Assembly (NCBI GenBank): GCA_964526785.1
Contig: CAZGMJ010000001.1
Span: 62,001 to 126,000, forward strand
Length of the DNA stretch: 64,000 bases
Source: CAZGMJ01 sp964526785
GTDB lineage: Bacteria; Planctomycetota; Phycisphaerae; Sedimentisphaerales; Anaerobacaceae
Direction: 5' to 3'
The number at the start of each line of letters is the position of its first letter. Position 1 is the stretch's first letter. The position numbers and the translations under genes are program-made. The notes under the pieces were generated by a model. It worked only from the letters and a program-made list of their open reading frames with translations. It searched no databases and was not told the DNA's origin. Of this stretch, positions 8,016 to 16,041 are shown one piece after another.

Positions 8016-9821
8016 ATGACCAAGACTACGAACACCAACTCCGGTCATCGAAACAGCGAGGTGGATGAGCGTCTGGCCTGCGCCGGCTATCGGCAGCGGG
8101 GGGTAGTGCTGCTGGTGGTGCTGTTCGTGGTGATGGTGATCACGGTGCTTTCGATGGGTTTTCTGGCCGGCAGCGATTCCGAACTTGCGTGCGGGCGAAA
8201 TATGGCTGCGGTCAGCGAGTTGGATTATCTGGCCGAATCGGGACTGGAGCACGCCAAGGGTTTGATTATCAGTCCGCAGGATATTGCCTCGGAATACTGG
8301 ACGGGAGCGACCGATCAGCAAATTACAGCGGGCGATGACTACTACGACGTTCGCGTGGAGCGGGACGATTCCGATCCGACGGACAAATGCAATTATATAA
8401 TAGAGAGCAAGGCGTATCGGATGAGCGGCGGCGAGCGGATCGGCGAACGCGCGTTGACGGCCGAGTTGCGACTGGACCCCTGCGTGGCGTTGTGGCTGGG
8501 TTCGAGTTCAACGATTTCACAGCAGGTAAGCGTTCATGGGGATGTGTATTGTGCCGGCAGTGTGCTGAATCTTGGCCAGATTGACGGCGATATCTTTGCA
8601 GCCGGGTCCGTTAGCGGTGTGGCCTGCAGCGGCAGCAGTAATGCGATGGTTTCGCAAGCACCGGTGAATCGGCCCAACATCTCGGTGGACGACTATTATT
8701 CAACATATTACGTGGATTCGACTGCGTATTCCCCGACGATCATCAGCTCGATGTACCATCCGAGCGGCTCGTTCATGCCATCGGCCGGAAATCCAGGAGG
8801 GGTGCGGTATCGTGGCGTGATCGTATTGACGGGCGACACAAATGTGGAGGGGACCCTGGTTAGTGGCGACGACCTAACGAGCAGCGGTACGAACAACACT
8901 GTTACCGCGGTACGCAACTTCCCGGGCTTGATCGTAGATCGCAACCTTTGGATTGTTGGCGGGAATCTAGAAGTCAATGGATTCGTTTATGTAGGCGGCA
9001 GCGTCTACATGGAGTCGGATTCAACGAGATTGACGGTGAACGGCGGCCTATATGTCGGCGGGAAGATATACGAGCGGGCGGCAAACACGATGAACTGGCC
9101 AGCATATCTGTATAACGGTCCGACCTGGCAGCCAACCGGAGGCAAAGTGGGAGGAGCATTGCAGTTTGACGGCGTTGATGATTACGCTCAGACGGGCAAC
9201 AGTTGGCTTCAACTGAAACTGAGCGGTGATTACACGTTCTCTGTATGGGTGAAGCCGGCGAGTGTACAGAAAAGCTGGGCTGCCATATTCTCCAAGTGCG
9301 ATTACTGGGGAACAACGAACCACTGGACATTACAGTTCGACAGCAGTAATCCTCAAAAACTCATTGTGCATCATCCCAGCACGACCTGGGATACCGGCAT
9401 TCGCCTCAATGAGATTGCCGGGGCCTGGCACCATATTGGCGTAGTACGAGAAGGCAATCAGATGACGTCTTACCTCGACGGTGTCATGCGAAACAGCGAT
9501 TCGTGGAGCGAGGACCCGAGCAGTGATCCCGGGCATCTTAACATCGGAGTGGACCGCACTGCAGAGGCAGCCTACACGTATGCCGGCGGGATCGACGAAT
9601 TGCGGATTTACGATGCCGCCCTCGATCCCAACGAAGTGTACCCGCCACGAGACGGGCTTGCTCCTCTAATAGCCCATTGGCGTTTCGACGAGTCTGGTGC
9701 AGAGATGAACGTCACCGCTGCACCATGCAAGACGGCGATACGTGTGTGGTCCGGGGGAACGATTAAAGAGCAGTGGCAGCAGGCAGGCGGTGGATTCTTC
9801 AAGAGTATAGGGCGGCCATAG
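8016..9821 (+). CDS. PilX/GspK-like pilus assembly protein with a LamG-like domain inserted
   Basis: The product has 601 residues. A cytoplasmic leader is followed by one membrane helix (VVLLVVLFVVMVITVLSMGF, about 30-49) and the PilX-type helix 'MAAVSELDYLAESGLEHAKG', as in large minor pilin-like proteins that cap the fibre. Residues about 150-355 form repeated short strands (VHGDVYCAG, GDIFAAGSV, NVEGTLVSG, VNGFVYVGG, VNGGLYVGG) of a bactofilin-like beta-stack. Then comes a LamG/concanavalin-like module (GGKVGGALQFDGVDDYAQTG, YTFSVWVKPAS, GAWHHIGVVR, GGIDELRIYDAALDPNEV). The original chain seems to resume at 'NVTAAPCKTAIRVW'. The LamG part is bounded by a 7-bp direct repeat (see the repeat entry). 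The start has only a weak ribosome site. It probably acts at the fibre tip or in surface binding. Confidence 0.75.
   Translation: MTKTTNTNSGHRNSEVDERLACAGYRQRGVVLLVVLFVVMVITVLSMGFLAGSDSELACGRNMAAVSELDYLAESGLEHAKGLIISPQDIASEYWTGATDQQITAGDDYYDVRVERDDSDPTDKCNYIIESKAYRMSGGERIGERALTAELRLDPCVALWLGSSSTISQQVSVHGDVYCAGSVLNLGQIDGDIFAAGSVSGVACSGSSNAMVSQAPVNRPNISVDDYYSTYYVDSTAYSPTIISSMYHPSGSFMPSAGNPGGVRYRGVIVLTGDTNVEGTLVSGDDLTSSGTNNTVTAVRNFPGLIVDRNLWIVGGNLEVNGFVYVGGSVYMESDSTRLTVNGGLYVGGKIYERAANTMNWPAYLYNGPTWQPTGGKVGGALQFDGVDDYAQTGNSWLQLKLSGDYTFSVWVKPASVQKSWAAIFSKCDYWGTTNHWTLQFDSSNPQKLIVHHPSTTWDTGIRLNEIAGAWHHIGVVREGNQMTSYLDGVMRNSDSWSEDPSSDPGHLNIGVDRTAEAAYTYAGGIDELRIYDAALDPNEVYPPRDGLAPLIAHWRFDESGAEMNVTAAPCKTAIRVWSGGTIKEQWQQAGGGFFKSIGRP
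9089..9710 (+). repeat. GATGAAC direct repeats bounding the LamG insertion
   Basis: GATGAAC occurs at 9089-9095 and 9704-9710, 615 bases apart (205 codons, in frame). Joining the two copies would give an uninterrupted host protein (...KIYERAANTMNVTAAPCKTA...). The repeat is short and could be chance. Confidence 0.4.
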
Positions 9822-10194
9822 GGAGGGTGCCGCCGACTCGTTCCGCCATTTGCAGAAGCAGTTATCGGGCCAAGGTCGACGAAATGAAAAAACACGATTT
9901 CCATGACAACCAGACAGGCCGGTGCCGCTTCGTGCGGCATGTGTCATTGCTTGCACGGCGGACGCGTGCTGGTGGTAGCGATTACAGTGATCCTGTCGAA
10001 TTCGGTGGAGGTTTGGTCCGGATTTACAGGTGTTACCGGTTTGGGGGCTGCAAATGACGAGCCGGTCAATTCGGCCGGCGGGGGGCATGCGGAACGCCTT
10101 TGTGTGCGGCTATACACGATTAGTGAATGATGTTGAGACGACGGTTAAGGCACGCTGTGGAGAGGACGAAAGATAAGGATGGAGGTGGCAACTG
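9822..10194 (+). other. Gap between PilX-like and GspH-like genes; possible broken small gene
   Basis: There is no convincing intact gene in 373 bases. One frame from ATG 9883 reads a basic N-terminus (MKKHDFHDNQTGRCRF) and stops at 10057. An overlapping frame (9903-10130) holds a hydrophobic run 'VLVVAITVILSNSV' followed by a small polar tail. Joined by a frameshift they would resemble a small secreted protein, but neither frame has a good ribosome site, so this may be decay or chance. A GGAGG ribosome site for the next gene lies near 10180. Confidence 0.3.
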
Positions 10195-10776
10195 ATGAAC
10201 TGTCTCAATAATGAAGGACGGTTGATGAAGACGACAGGGTGGACACATCCGGCCGAATGGCCGCGATATACCGATCGAATGTCATATTCTGTGCGCAACC
10301 GGCGATATCTCCGTGGTGGCTTCACCCTGCTCGAATTGCTGATTGTCGTGGTCATACTGGCAATCGCTGCGGTTACCGCCATACCGATGATGAGTTCTGC
10401 CGGTACCGTTCAGATACGTTCGGCCGCCAACAAGGTTGCAGCCGATCTGGAATATGCCAAGAGCCTGGCTATCAGTCGGGGGCAGGAATATGCGGTCGAG
10501 TTCGACACGGCTGCGGAGAGTTACCAGATCGAGAATAATTCCTCGGGAACCGTAGTGGACCACCCTGTCAAGAAGGGGTCGAGCTACGTGGTGGACATGG
10601 GCAGCGAGGGGCTGGATCGGGTGGACATCAGCAGCGTGGACTTCGATGGTAATGAGATAGTCATATTCGACTGCATGGGCAGCCCGGACAATGGTGGAAC
10701 GATCAGTCTGCAGGCTGACGGTATGACCATGACCATCACCGTGGAACCAGTAACCGGATACGTCACGATTAATTAG
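10195..10776 (+). CDS. Minor pseudopilin, GspH/FimT-like
   Basis: A 193-residue protein. ATG 10195 has GGAGG 10 bases upstream, so an unusually long leader of about 41 residues is predicted before the prepilin site 'RGGFTLLELLIVVVILAIAA'; an internal ATG at 10279 would give a shorter, more usual leader. The mature part carries the GspH/FimT pattern: 'IRSAANKVAADLEYAKSLAI', then 'GQEYAVEFDTAAESYQI', then short beta strands. GspH/FimT proteins are minor pseudopilins that help start fibre assembly. It lies 16 bases before pilM, so it is probably the first gene of the assembly operon. Confidence 0.82.
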   Translation: MNCLNNEGRLMKTTGWTHPAEWPRYTDRMSYSVRNRRYLRGGFTLLELLIVVVILAIAAVTAIPMMSSAGTVQIRSAANKVAADLEYAKSLAISRGQEYAVEFDTAAESYQIENNSSGTVVDHPVKKGSSYVVDMGSEGLDRVDISSVDFDGNEIVIFDCMGSPDNGGTISLQADGMTMTITVEPVTGYVTIN

Positions 10777-10792
10777 GGCGGAAGCTTTCGAC

Positions 10793-11929
10793 GTGAAACC
10801 GTTGAATTTCAAAACCCGTTGCGTTCAGCCGATAGCGCTGGACATCGGTCATGATTCGATCAAGATGCTGCAGTTGGAGATCGGCAACAGCGGGGCGGGC
10901 GTGATTGCCGCCGATAAGGTTCATATGCCGCCCGAGGCTTTCGGCGACGAGTCTGTGCGCCGGACTTTCGTGACCGAGCAGGTATTGCGCATGCTCGATA
11001 ACGGTTCGTTTCGCGGCAGGGAGGCGGTGTCGTGTCTGCCGAGCGACAGACTGCACATTACGAGTTTGCGGCTGCCCGAATCAGAAACGGATGAGATCCG
11101 ACAGTCCCTGCGCAAAGAGATGACGCAGCGTTTCGGGCTTGATCCCGACAGGGATATGATGGACTACCTGTATGCGGGAGCGGTCCGGCAGGCGGAGGAA
11201 GTGAAAAGCGAATTGATTCTCTTCGCCGTCGATCATGCCACCGTTGAAAATCATATAGAGATGCTGGAATCCGCCGGCTTGCGTCCGGTGGCGATCGATG
11301 CCATTCCATGTGCATTGTTCCGGAGTTTCGAGAGATCGCTGAGACGCCACGAAGACCGGGAGCGAACGGTGGTATTCGTTGATATCGGCAGCAGCACAAC
11401 GACGGTCGTATTCGGAGACCGGGGGGAGATCAGTTTTGTCAAGCAGATACCAATCGCCGGACGGCGCTTCAACTGTGAAATGGCAGCCCGGCTGGGTGTC
11501 GAGGTCGATGAAGTCGAGCGGCTTCGTGAAATGGTCCGCCGGGACAAGAAAAACGCTGAATTGGATCCGCCCACCCGGCAGATTGTCATCGATACGATAA
11601 GCTCCATCGCCGAAGAACTGGCAAAAGAAATAGCCCTCTGCTTGCGGTACTACACAGTGACTTTTCGGGGTGTACGCGTCGAAAAGGCTTTCTTCACGGG
11701 CGGAGAGGCATACGAGAGCATCCTGATCAACGTGTTGAAACGCCAGTTGCCGGTGAAAGTGGAAGTGGCCGAACCACTGAAGGGACTGGATCTCTCGTGT
11801 GGTAGCGCCCACATTCATTTTGCAGGCGATCGTAGAAGCAAGCTTTCTGAATGGGCGGTGGCCGCAGGACTCGGTCTGAAGATCGCGAATCGAACGAACA
11901 CCGCTCAGCCTGCGGGGATGGCCTTATGA
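10793..11929 (+). CDS. pilM: Type IV pilus inner-membrane platform protein PilM (actin-like ATPase)
   Basis: This 378-residue protein starts at GTG 10793 with a GGCGGAAG ribosome site. It has the FtsA/actin-like fold of PilM: first phosphate loop 'PIALDIGHDSIKMLQLE', second nucleotide loop 'VVFVDIGSSTTTVVFGD' and the C-terminal 'FFTGGEAYESILINVLK' segment. PilM is cytoplasmic and docks on the N-terminal tail of PilN, linking the ATPase to the PilNOP alignment complex. The order pilM-pilN-pilO-(pilP)-secretin here is the classical pilMNOPQ order, and pilN overlaps by ATGA. No key residue is obviously missing. Confidence 0.9.
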   Translation: MKPLNFKTRCVQPIALDIGHDSIKMLQLEIGNSGAGVIAADKVHMPPEAFGDESVRRTFVTEQVLRMLDNGSFRGREAVSCLPSDRLHITSLRLPESETDEIRQSLRKEMTQRFGLDPDRDMMDYLYAGAVRQAEEVKSELILFAVDHATVENHIEMLESAGLRPVAIDAIPCALFRSFERSLRRHEDRERTVVFVDIGSSTTTVVFGDRGEISFVKQIPIAGRRFNCEMAARLGVEVDEVERLREMVRRDKKNAELDPPTRQIVIDTISSIAEELAKEIALCLRYYTVTFRGVRVEKAFFTGGEAYESILINVLKRQLPVKVEVAEPLKGLDLSCGSAHIHFAGDRRSKLSEWAVAAGLGLKIANRTNTAQPAGMAL

Positions 11930-12660
11930 AGGACATAGATTTCCTTCCAGAATGGTATAAGAACGGCAGGCGGCGACAAACCGCCTACCGGGCGCAATAC
12001 GTCGCGTTGGCGGGCATGATTGCTGTAATGATGGTATGGAATTTCATAACCGGCAGAGCGGTGTCTCAGGCGGAAGCAGAGATCGCTCAAATTAGCGAAG
12101 AACGGGCGACAGAACATAACGTGTCTCAGGAGTATCTCGACCTGCAGCGCCGGCTCAAGCAATTTCAGAGCAAGGCCGCTACGATTGAGAAGATCGAATC
12201 TCATGTTGATGTGGCAAGTATCCTCGCTGAGTTGAGCTATCTCATCGACGACAGCGTTGTTCTCAAGAAGCTTGATTTGATCTCGGAGCCATTTCCGAAA
12301 GAAGAAAAGCAGAAAAAGAAGGGCCAGGACCGATCCATCGTTCGTGTTGCGCGCAAGCCTTCCGCTCAGAGTGCGGACGGGCCGGTGGGAAAGGCGCGAT
12401 ATAAGATTGTGATGACCGGCATCGCGGCGGACGGCGGTGATGTCATGCTGTTGTTAAGCAGATTGGAAGAGTCCGCATATTTCTTTCGGGTCGAACTTTC
12501 GTTTTCACGCAATGCAGACATAGACATGAAAGCTAGATCTGCCGCCACTACCGATGATACGCCGAGGTCTTTCATGGCGAAGCCCGGGCGGTCGGAATCG
12601 AGCGTCGGCGTCAGTGAGTTTGAAATCACCTGCTATCTTGCGAATTATCGTCGCGAGTGA
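11926..12660 (+). CDS. pilN: PilN-like alignment-complex protein
   Basis: A 244-residue bitopic protein. ATG 11926 overlaps the pilM stop (ATGA), and the product begins MKDIDFLPEWYKNGR, the usual PilN start (the 'NLLP'-like PilM-docking tail becomes 'DFLPEWY'). One membrane helix lies at about 26-44 (YVALAGMIAVMMVWNFITG). A coiled coil follows (AEAEIAQISEERATEHN, about 50-95), then a periplasmic ferredoxin-like domain. It is longer than typical PilN (about 190) because of a charged linker (KEEKQKKKGQD) near 125-140. It should pair with PilO below and with PilM in the cytoplasm. Confidence 0.82.
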   Translation: MKDIDFLPEWYKNGRRRQTAYRAQYVALAGMIAVMMVWNFITGRAVSQAEAEIAQISEERATEHNVSQEYLDLQRRLKQFQSKAATIEKIESHVDVASILAELSYLIDDSVVLKKLDLISEPFPKEEKQKKKGQDRSIVRVARKPSAQSADGPVGKARYKIVMTGIAADGGDVMLLLSRLEESAYFFRVELSFSRNADIDMKARSAATTDDTPRSFMAKPGRSESSVGVSEFEITCYLANYRRE

Positions 12661-12675
12661 GAAGGCAACGGATAC

Positions 12676-13221
12676 ATGTTTGGTACAACGAAAAAACAAC
12701 TGGTCATCTGTCTCGTTGCAGCGGTACTCGTCGTTGGTTTCCTGTTGCTGCGATACTTCCCGCTTCGCCGGCGGGCTCAGATGGTGGAGCAGGCGCGCAC
12801 GGAACACAAGCTTGCCCTGGCGGAAATGCGGTCCCGCAGCAAGCAGCTATCCGTGTTGGATCGGCAATTGCATGACCTGCGGTTACAGGTCGGAGATTAC
12901 GACCAACGGATACCTCAGCAGCGCGGACTGGCAGCCTTCCTGCAGACGGTATCGGATCTTATGGACGAGCATCAACTGGCAGACCAGCAAGTGCTGCGGG
13001 GCAGTGAAATGGAAGTCGATTCGCTCGGGTGCATACCTTTGACGGTGCAATGCAGGGGGACGCTGAAGCAGGTTTTCGGGTTCTACAAGGAACTGCAGGG
13101 GTTGCAGCGACTGGTTCGGGTCGAGCTTGTCAAACTCGAGAACAACGATGCATTCACAGGGACGGTGAGTATGGAGACGGAGGCTGTGGTTTATTACCGA
13201 CGGGATAAGGAACAAAGCTGA
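12676..13221 (+). CDS. pilO: PilO-like alignment-complex protein
   Basis: A 181-residue protein with one N-terminal membrane helix (LVICLVAAVLVVGFLLL, about 9-25). A coiled coil of about 60 residues rich in E/R/L follows, then a small alpha/beta domain with 'PLTVQCRGTLKQVFGFYKELQGLQRLVRVE', the ferredoxin-like motif of PilO/GspM. PilO forms a heterodimer with PilN in the periplasm and contacts PilP. It starts 15 bases after pilN with no separate promoter seen. Identity rests on motif, size and position. Confidence 0.82.
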   Translation: MFGTTKKQLVICLVAAVLVVGFLLLRYFPLRRRAQMVEQARTEHKLALAEMRSRSKQLSVLDRQLHDLRLQVGDYDQRIPQQRGLAAFLQTVSDLMDEHQLADQQVLRGSEMEVDSLGCIPLTVQCRGTLKQVFGFYKELQGLQRLVRVELVKLENNDAFTGTVSMETEAVVYYRRDKEQS

Positions 13222-13239
13222 GGCAAGGCGAATCACGGG

Positions 13240-13881
13240 GTGTTGCGACAGTTCGCCACTATGAGATCTGAAATGGAAAGCCGACCAAGCGTCATTGAGA
13301 GAATGCGGTATCGCTGGGCTACCGACAAGAAAAGGGTGGTCATGGCCATGTGTCTGGTCGGAATTATGCTGTTCATGTGGGGCAGACTTCTGATGAAGAA
13401 GGGTCCCGAAGAGGCTAGTGCAGCGACGTCGCCCGAAGATAAGACGACGCGCGAACAGGCGAATGCAGATATCAACGTTACGTTTGTGCCATTGCCACAC
13501 GTACCCGGCAGACATGATGTGATAAACAGGAATTTCTTTGCATCAGCCGGTTGGCGTGGCTTCGGAAAAGAGACAGAAGTACAGAATCATAAGAACTCGG
13601 AAGATGTAGAAGTTGCGAAAGAGAAGCGCGAAGAGATCGTTGCCGGCATACAGGCTGCCCTTAAGCTGCACGCCGTGGTTCAGGTCGGTCCGAGACCACA
13701 GGCATCGATTGGTGGAAACCATGAAGTGGTTGTTGGCGATGTCCTGACCGTAGATGTCGGTTTCGAGACGTATGAATGTGAAGTAGCGGCTATTGAAGAA
13801 GGTCAAGTGCATTTGCGATGTGGAAACTTAAAGGTGCTATTGAAAGTACAAAGCGGATCGAAACAGACAGATAATTACTGA
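13240..13881 (+). CDS. PilP/GspC-like periplasmic pilus protein
   Basis: A 213-residue protein, in PilP position between pilO and the secretin. It is read from GTG 13240; ATG 13261 is an alternative. It has one membrane helix (VVMAMCLVGIMLFMWG, about 34-49), a low-complexity acidic linker (about 55-75 and 115-135), and a C-terminal beta domain with 'LHAVVQVGPRPQASIGG', 'VVVGDVLTVDVGFETYECEVAAIEEGQVHLRCG'. The last piece resembles the GspC/PilP homology region that binds the secretin N0 domain. PilP is usually a lipoprotein; no lipobox is seen, so it is closer to GspC in topology. Function is inferred from position and this beta domain. Confidence 0.6.
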   Translation: MLRQFATMRSEMESRPSVIERMRYRWATDKKRVVMAMCLVGIMLFMWGRLLMKKGPEEASAATSPEDKTTREQANADINVTFVPLPHVPGRHDVINRNFFASAGWRGFGKETEVQNHKNSEDVEVAKEKREEIVAGIQAALKLHAVVQVGPRPQASIGGNHEVVVGDVLTVDVGFETYECEVAAIEEGQVHLRCGNLKVLLKVQSGSKQTDNY

Positions 13882-13936
13882 TTGCGTGCTCGTCGGCGTC
13901 ATTTGCGGCCGAGTGCGCTGGATAAGGAGCAAGATT

Positions 13937-15856
13937 ATGAGTAGGTACAGAGGTTCGAATGTGAAGGCGCGAGATCGCCTTTTTGTGTGGGTTTTTATCG
14001 CCGGTGCGCTTGCGGCACTGGCCAACAGTGGCATTACGCGCAGCCTTGCTGCAGAAGAGCCGCTTCCAGCTGTGCGCGAAGCGGTTCCCGCCGAGGCCGA
14101 AGAAGAGGCATCGGTTGACGCTGTGGAAGAGCAAGGTGAAGCGGAGGTTCCCGATGAGGCGATTCCGAATGAGTCGGAGTCGATCGAGATGCCGTCTGCG
14201 CGGGTCGAATCGGAAGAGGAGGCGTCCGACGGTGCGGCCGAGGAAGTCAAGACCGTTGAGGTTGCGATGCCGGCCAAGGCGGAAGATGTCACGGACGACG
14301 GGCGGATTAAATCCATATCCTTTCAGAAGGATTGGGGTGTTCGGGATGCGCTGCAATTCCTCGGCGCCAGTTTCCGCAAGAATATCGTCCCGTCGAGCAA
14401 GGTCGACGGCGCACTGACGATCACGGCACTGTATAACGTGACCTTCGAGGACGCTCTCGAAGCGATTCTCGGCCACGGATTCAAGTACGTGGAGGAAGGC
14501 AACTTCATCAAGGTCTACACCGCTGAGGAGTACAAGAAGATCCTGGAAAACGAGGAACGCATGGTCTACAGGGTCTTTACACTGCACTATATTTCAGCGG
14601 CAGAAGCCAAGAAGCTCATTACGCCGGTCCTCAGTGCGAAAGCCAGAACCGAAGCGACATCGGCGGCAGTAGTGGATTTCCCGACGGGCGAATCCATCAG
14701 CACGGTGACGGGCGGAGGCGACACCACGGCGCTCAATGACACGCTGATCGTCTATGATTATCCTGAGAAGATAGACGAGGCTGAAAAAGTGCTGATTATG
14801 GTGGACGTTATGCCTAGGCAGGTCCTTATCGAAGCGACGATCCTGAGTGTGAATCTGACGGAAGATATGCAGTTCGGGGTCGATTGGCAGACTTTGGCAG
14901 GGACACTGCCGGCGATTACGAGTCCGGGCTTGTCGGACATCTCCAGAGGGACTTCCGATCTGTTCAGATCTCAGGGCACGTCGCAGGTCAGCAAGTCCGG
15001 CGGATTGACGGTTGGCTTCGCTCACGACAATATCGCCGGTTTCATTCGCGCCGTCGAAGAGGTTACGGACGTGACCGTTCTTGCCAATCCCAAGATCCTG
15101 GCCGTCAACAAACAGTTGGGACAGGTTTATATCGGTAAGAAACTCGGTTACAAGAATCAGACGACGCAGACCGAGACGTCCACGACCGAGTCGGTTGATT
15201 TTCTCGATACGGGTACCAAGCTGTCTTTCCGTCCGTATATCGGCACCGACGGGTATATCCGCATGGACATTCATCCCAAGGACAGTTCCGGCGAGCTTAA
15301 CTCGCAGAACGTTCCGGATGAAACGTCGGCCGAGTTGGTCACCAACATCGTCGTTCGGGACGGCCAGACGGTTGTCATCGGCGGCCTCTTCCGCGACAAG
15401 CTCAGCACCAAGCGCACCCAGGTGCCGGTGCTCGGCGATTTGCCTTTTGTCGGAGGAGCGTTCCGAGGACGTGCAGACACGATCGAGCGCCAGGAGGTGG
15501 TGGTTTTGCTGACACCGCACATCATCTATGAGCCGAGCCAGACTAATGGTGAGGAACGAGCGGAAGATGTCAGCCGCAAACGGCACGGCGCCAAAGAGAA
15601 GATGCAGTGGCTGGGCAGGACGAAGATCACGGAGGAATTCTATGCCGATGCTGCACGCTACTATGTGGAAGGCGACAAGATGCTGGCGATGAAGAAGCTG
15701 GCCGTTGCACTTCATATACATCCGGCGCATCTGGATTCGCTGCGTCTCAAGGAACGGATGCTGGAAGAAGCCAGCCCGAAAGAGCGCAAGACTCTCGAGC
15801 GTATCATCCTGAGAGATATTGAACGCGAAGAAGCGCCGAAGTGGCGCAGACGATAA
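13937..15856 (+). CDS. Outer-membrane secretin (PilQ/GspD family)
   Basis: A 639-residue protein. ATG 13937 is chosen over an upstream in-frame start because AAGGAG lies 8 bases before it and it opens a signal peptide (LFVWVFIAGALAALANSG). A Glu-rich stretch of about 60 residues follows. Then come an STN-like domain ('ISFQKDWGVRDALQFLGASF'-type, about 115-200), an N1/NolW domain ('RVFTLHYISAAEAKKLI') and the secretin barrel (about 290-530) with 'RQVLIEATILSVNLTED', 'VGFAHDNIAGFIRAVE' and the signature 'VVIGGLFRDKLSTKRTQVP...LPFVGGAFR'. After the barrel come about 100 extra residues that look like a short TPR-type helical pair (YYVEGDKMLAMKKLAVALHIHPAHLDSL). It forms the outer-membrane pore. 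Confidence 0.92.
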   Translation: MSRYRGSNVKARDRLFVWVFIAGALAALANSGITRSLAAEEPLPAVREAVPAEAEEEASVDAVEEQGEAEVPDEAIPNESESIEMPSARVESEEEASDGAAEEVKTVEVAMPAKAEDVTDDGRIKSISFQKDWGVRDALQFLGASFRKNIVPSSKVDGALTITALYNVTFEDALEAILGHGFKYVEEGNFIKVYTAEEYKKILENEERMVYRVFTLHYISAAEAKKLITPVLSAKARTEATSAAVVDFPTGESISTVTGGGDTTALNDTLIVYDYPEKIDEAEKVLIMVDVMPRQVLIEATILSVNLTEDMQFGVDWQTLAGTLPAITSPGLSDISRGTSDLFRSQGTSQVSKSGGLTVGFAHDNIAGFIRAVEEVTDVTVLANPKILAVNKQLGQVYIGKKLGYKNQTTQTETSTTESVDFLDTGTKLSFRPYIGTDGYIRMDIHPKDSSGELNSQNVPDETSAELVTNIVVRDGQTVVIGGLFRDKLSTKRTQVPVLGDLPFVGGAFRGRADTIERQEVVVLLTPHIIYEPSQTNGEERAEDVSRKRHGAKEKMQWLGRTKITEEFYADAARYYVEGDKMLAMKKLAVALHIHPAHLDSLRLKERMLEEASPKERKTLERIILRDIEREEAPKWRRR

Positions 15857-15871
15857 ACCGCAGGCAGTCAG

Positions 15872-15906
15872 AGCAGGGGGACATGTCTGAGACCTGTCTT
15901 CCTGCT
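15872..15906 (+). terminator. Possible terminator after secretin
   Basis: AGCAGGGGGACA (15872-15883) can pair with TGTCTTCCTGCT (15895-15906) if two G-U wobbles are allowed, with an 11-base loop. It is followed by a T-rich stretch rather than a clean T run, so terminator strength is uncertain. Confidence 0.35.
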
Positions 15907-15926
15907 TGCGACTCTTTTCTGCGGTG

Positions 15927-16006
15927 AACAGGTTGGCCGCAGCCATGATTGGGTCTGTGTACGGTAACGCCGCCCCAATCATCCGGCTGCGGCGCCTCAA
16001 CCTGTT
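15927..16006 (+). repeat. Long imperfect inverted repeat upstream of histidine kinase
   Basis: Three perfect 9-bp blocks pair in order: 15927-15935 with 15998-16006, 15936-15944 with 15985-15993, and 15945-15953 with 15974-15982. They are interrupted only by bulges of 4 and 2 bases on the right arm; the loop is 20 bases. No T run follows. It ends about 25 bases before the kinase ribosome site. Confidence 0.7.
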
Positions 16007-16041
16007 ACTTATTCACAATGACGTGTATACGGAGTCGAGGC

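Noticed and set aside
13790..14587. 265-codon minus-strand ORF over the secretin start
   Set aside because: It is antisense to the secretin, whose signal peptide and domains are clear, and has no recognisable features of its own.
15949..16041. Upstream start of the histidine kinase at 15949
   Set aside because: The added residues come from inside the large hairpin, are not membrane-like and lack a ribosome site; GTG 16042 has GGAG at good spacing.
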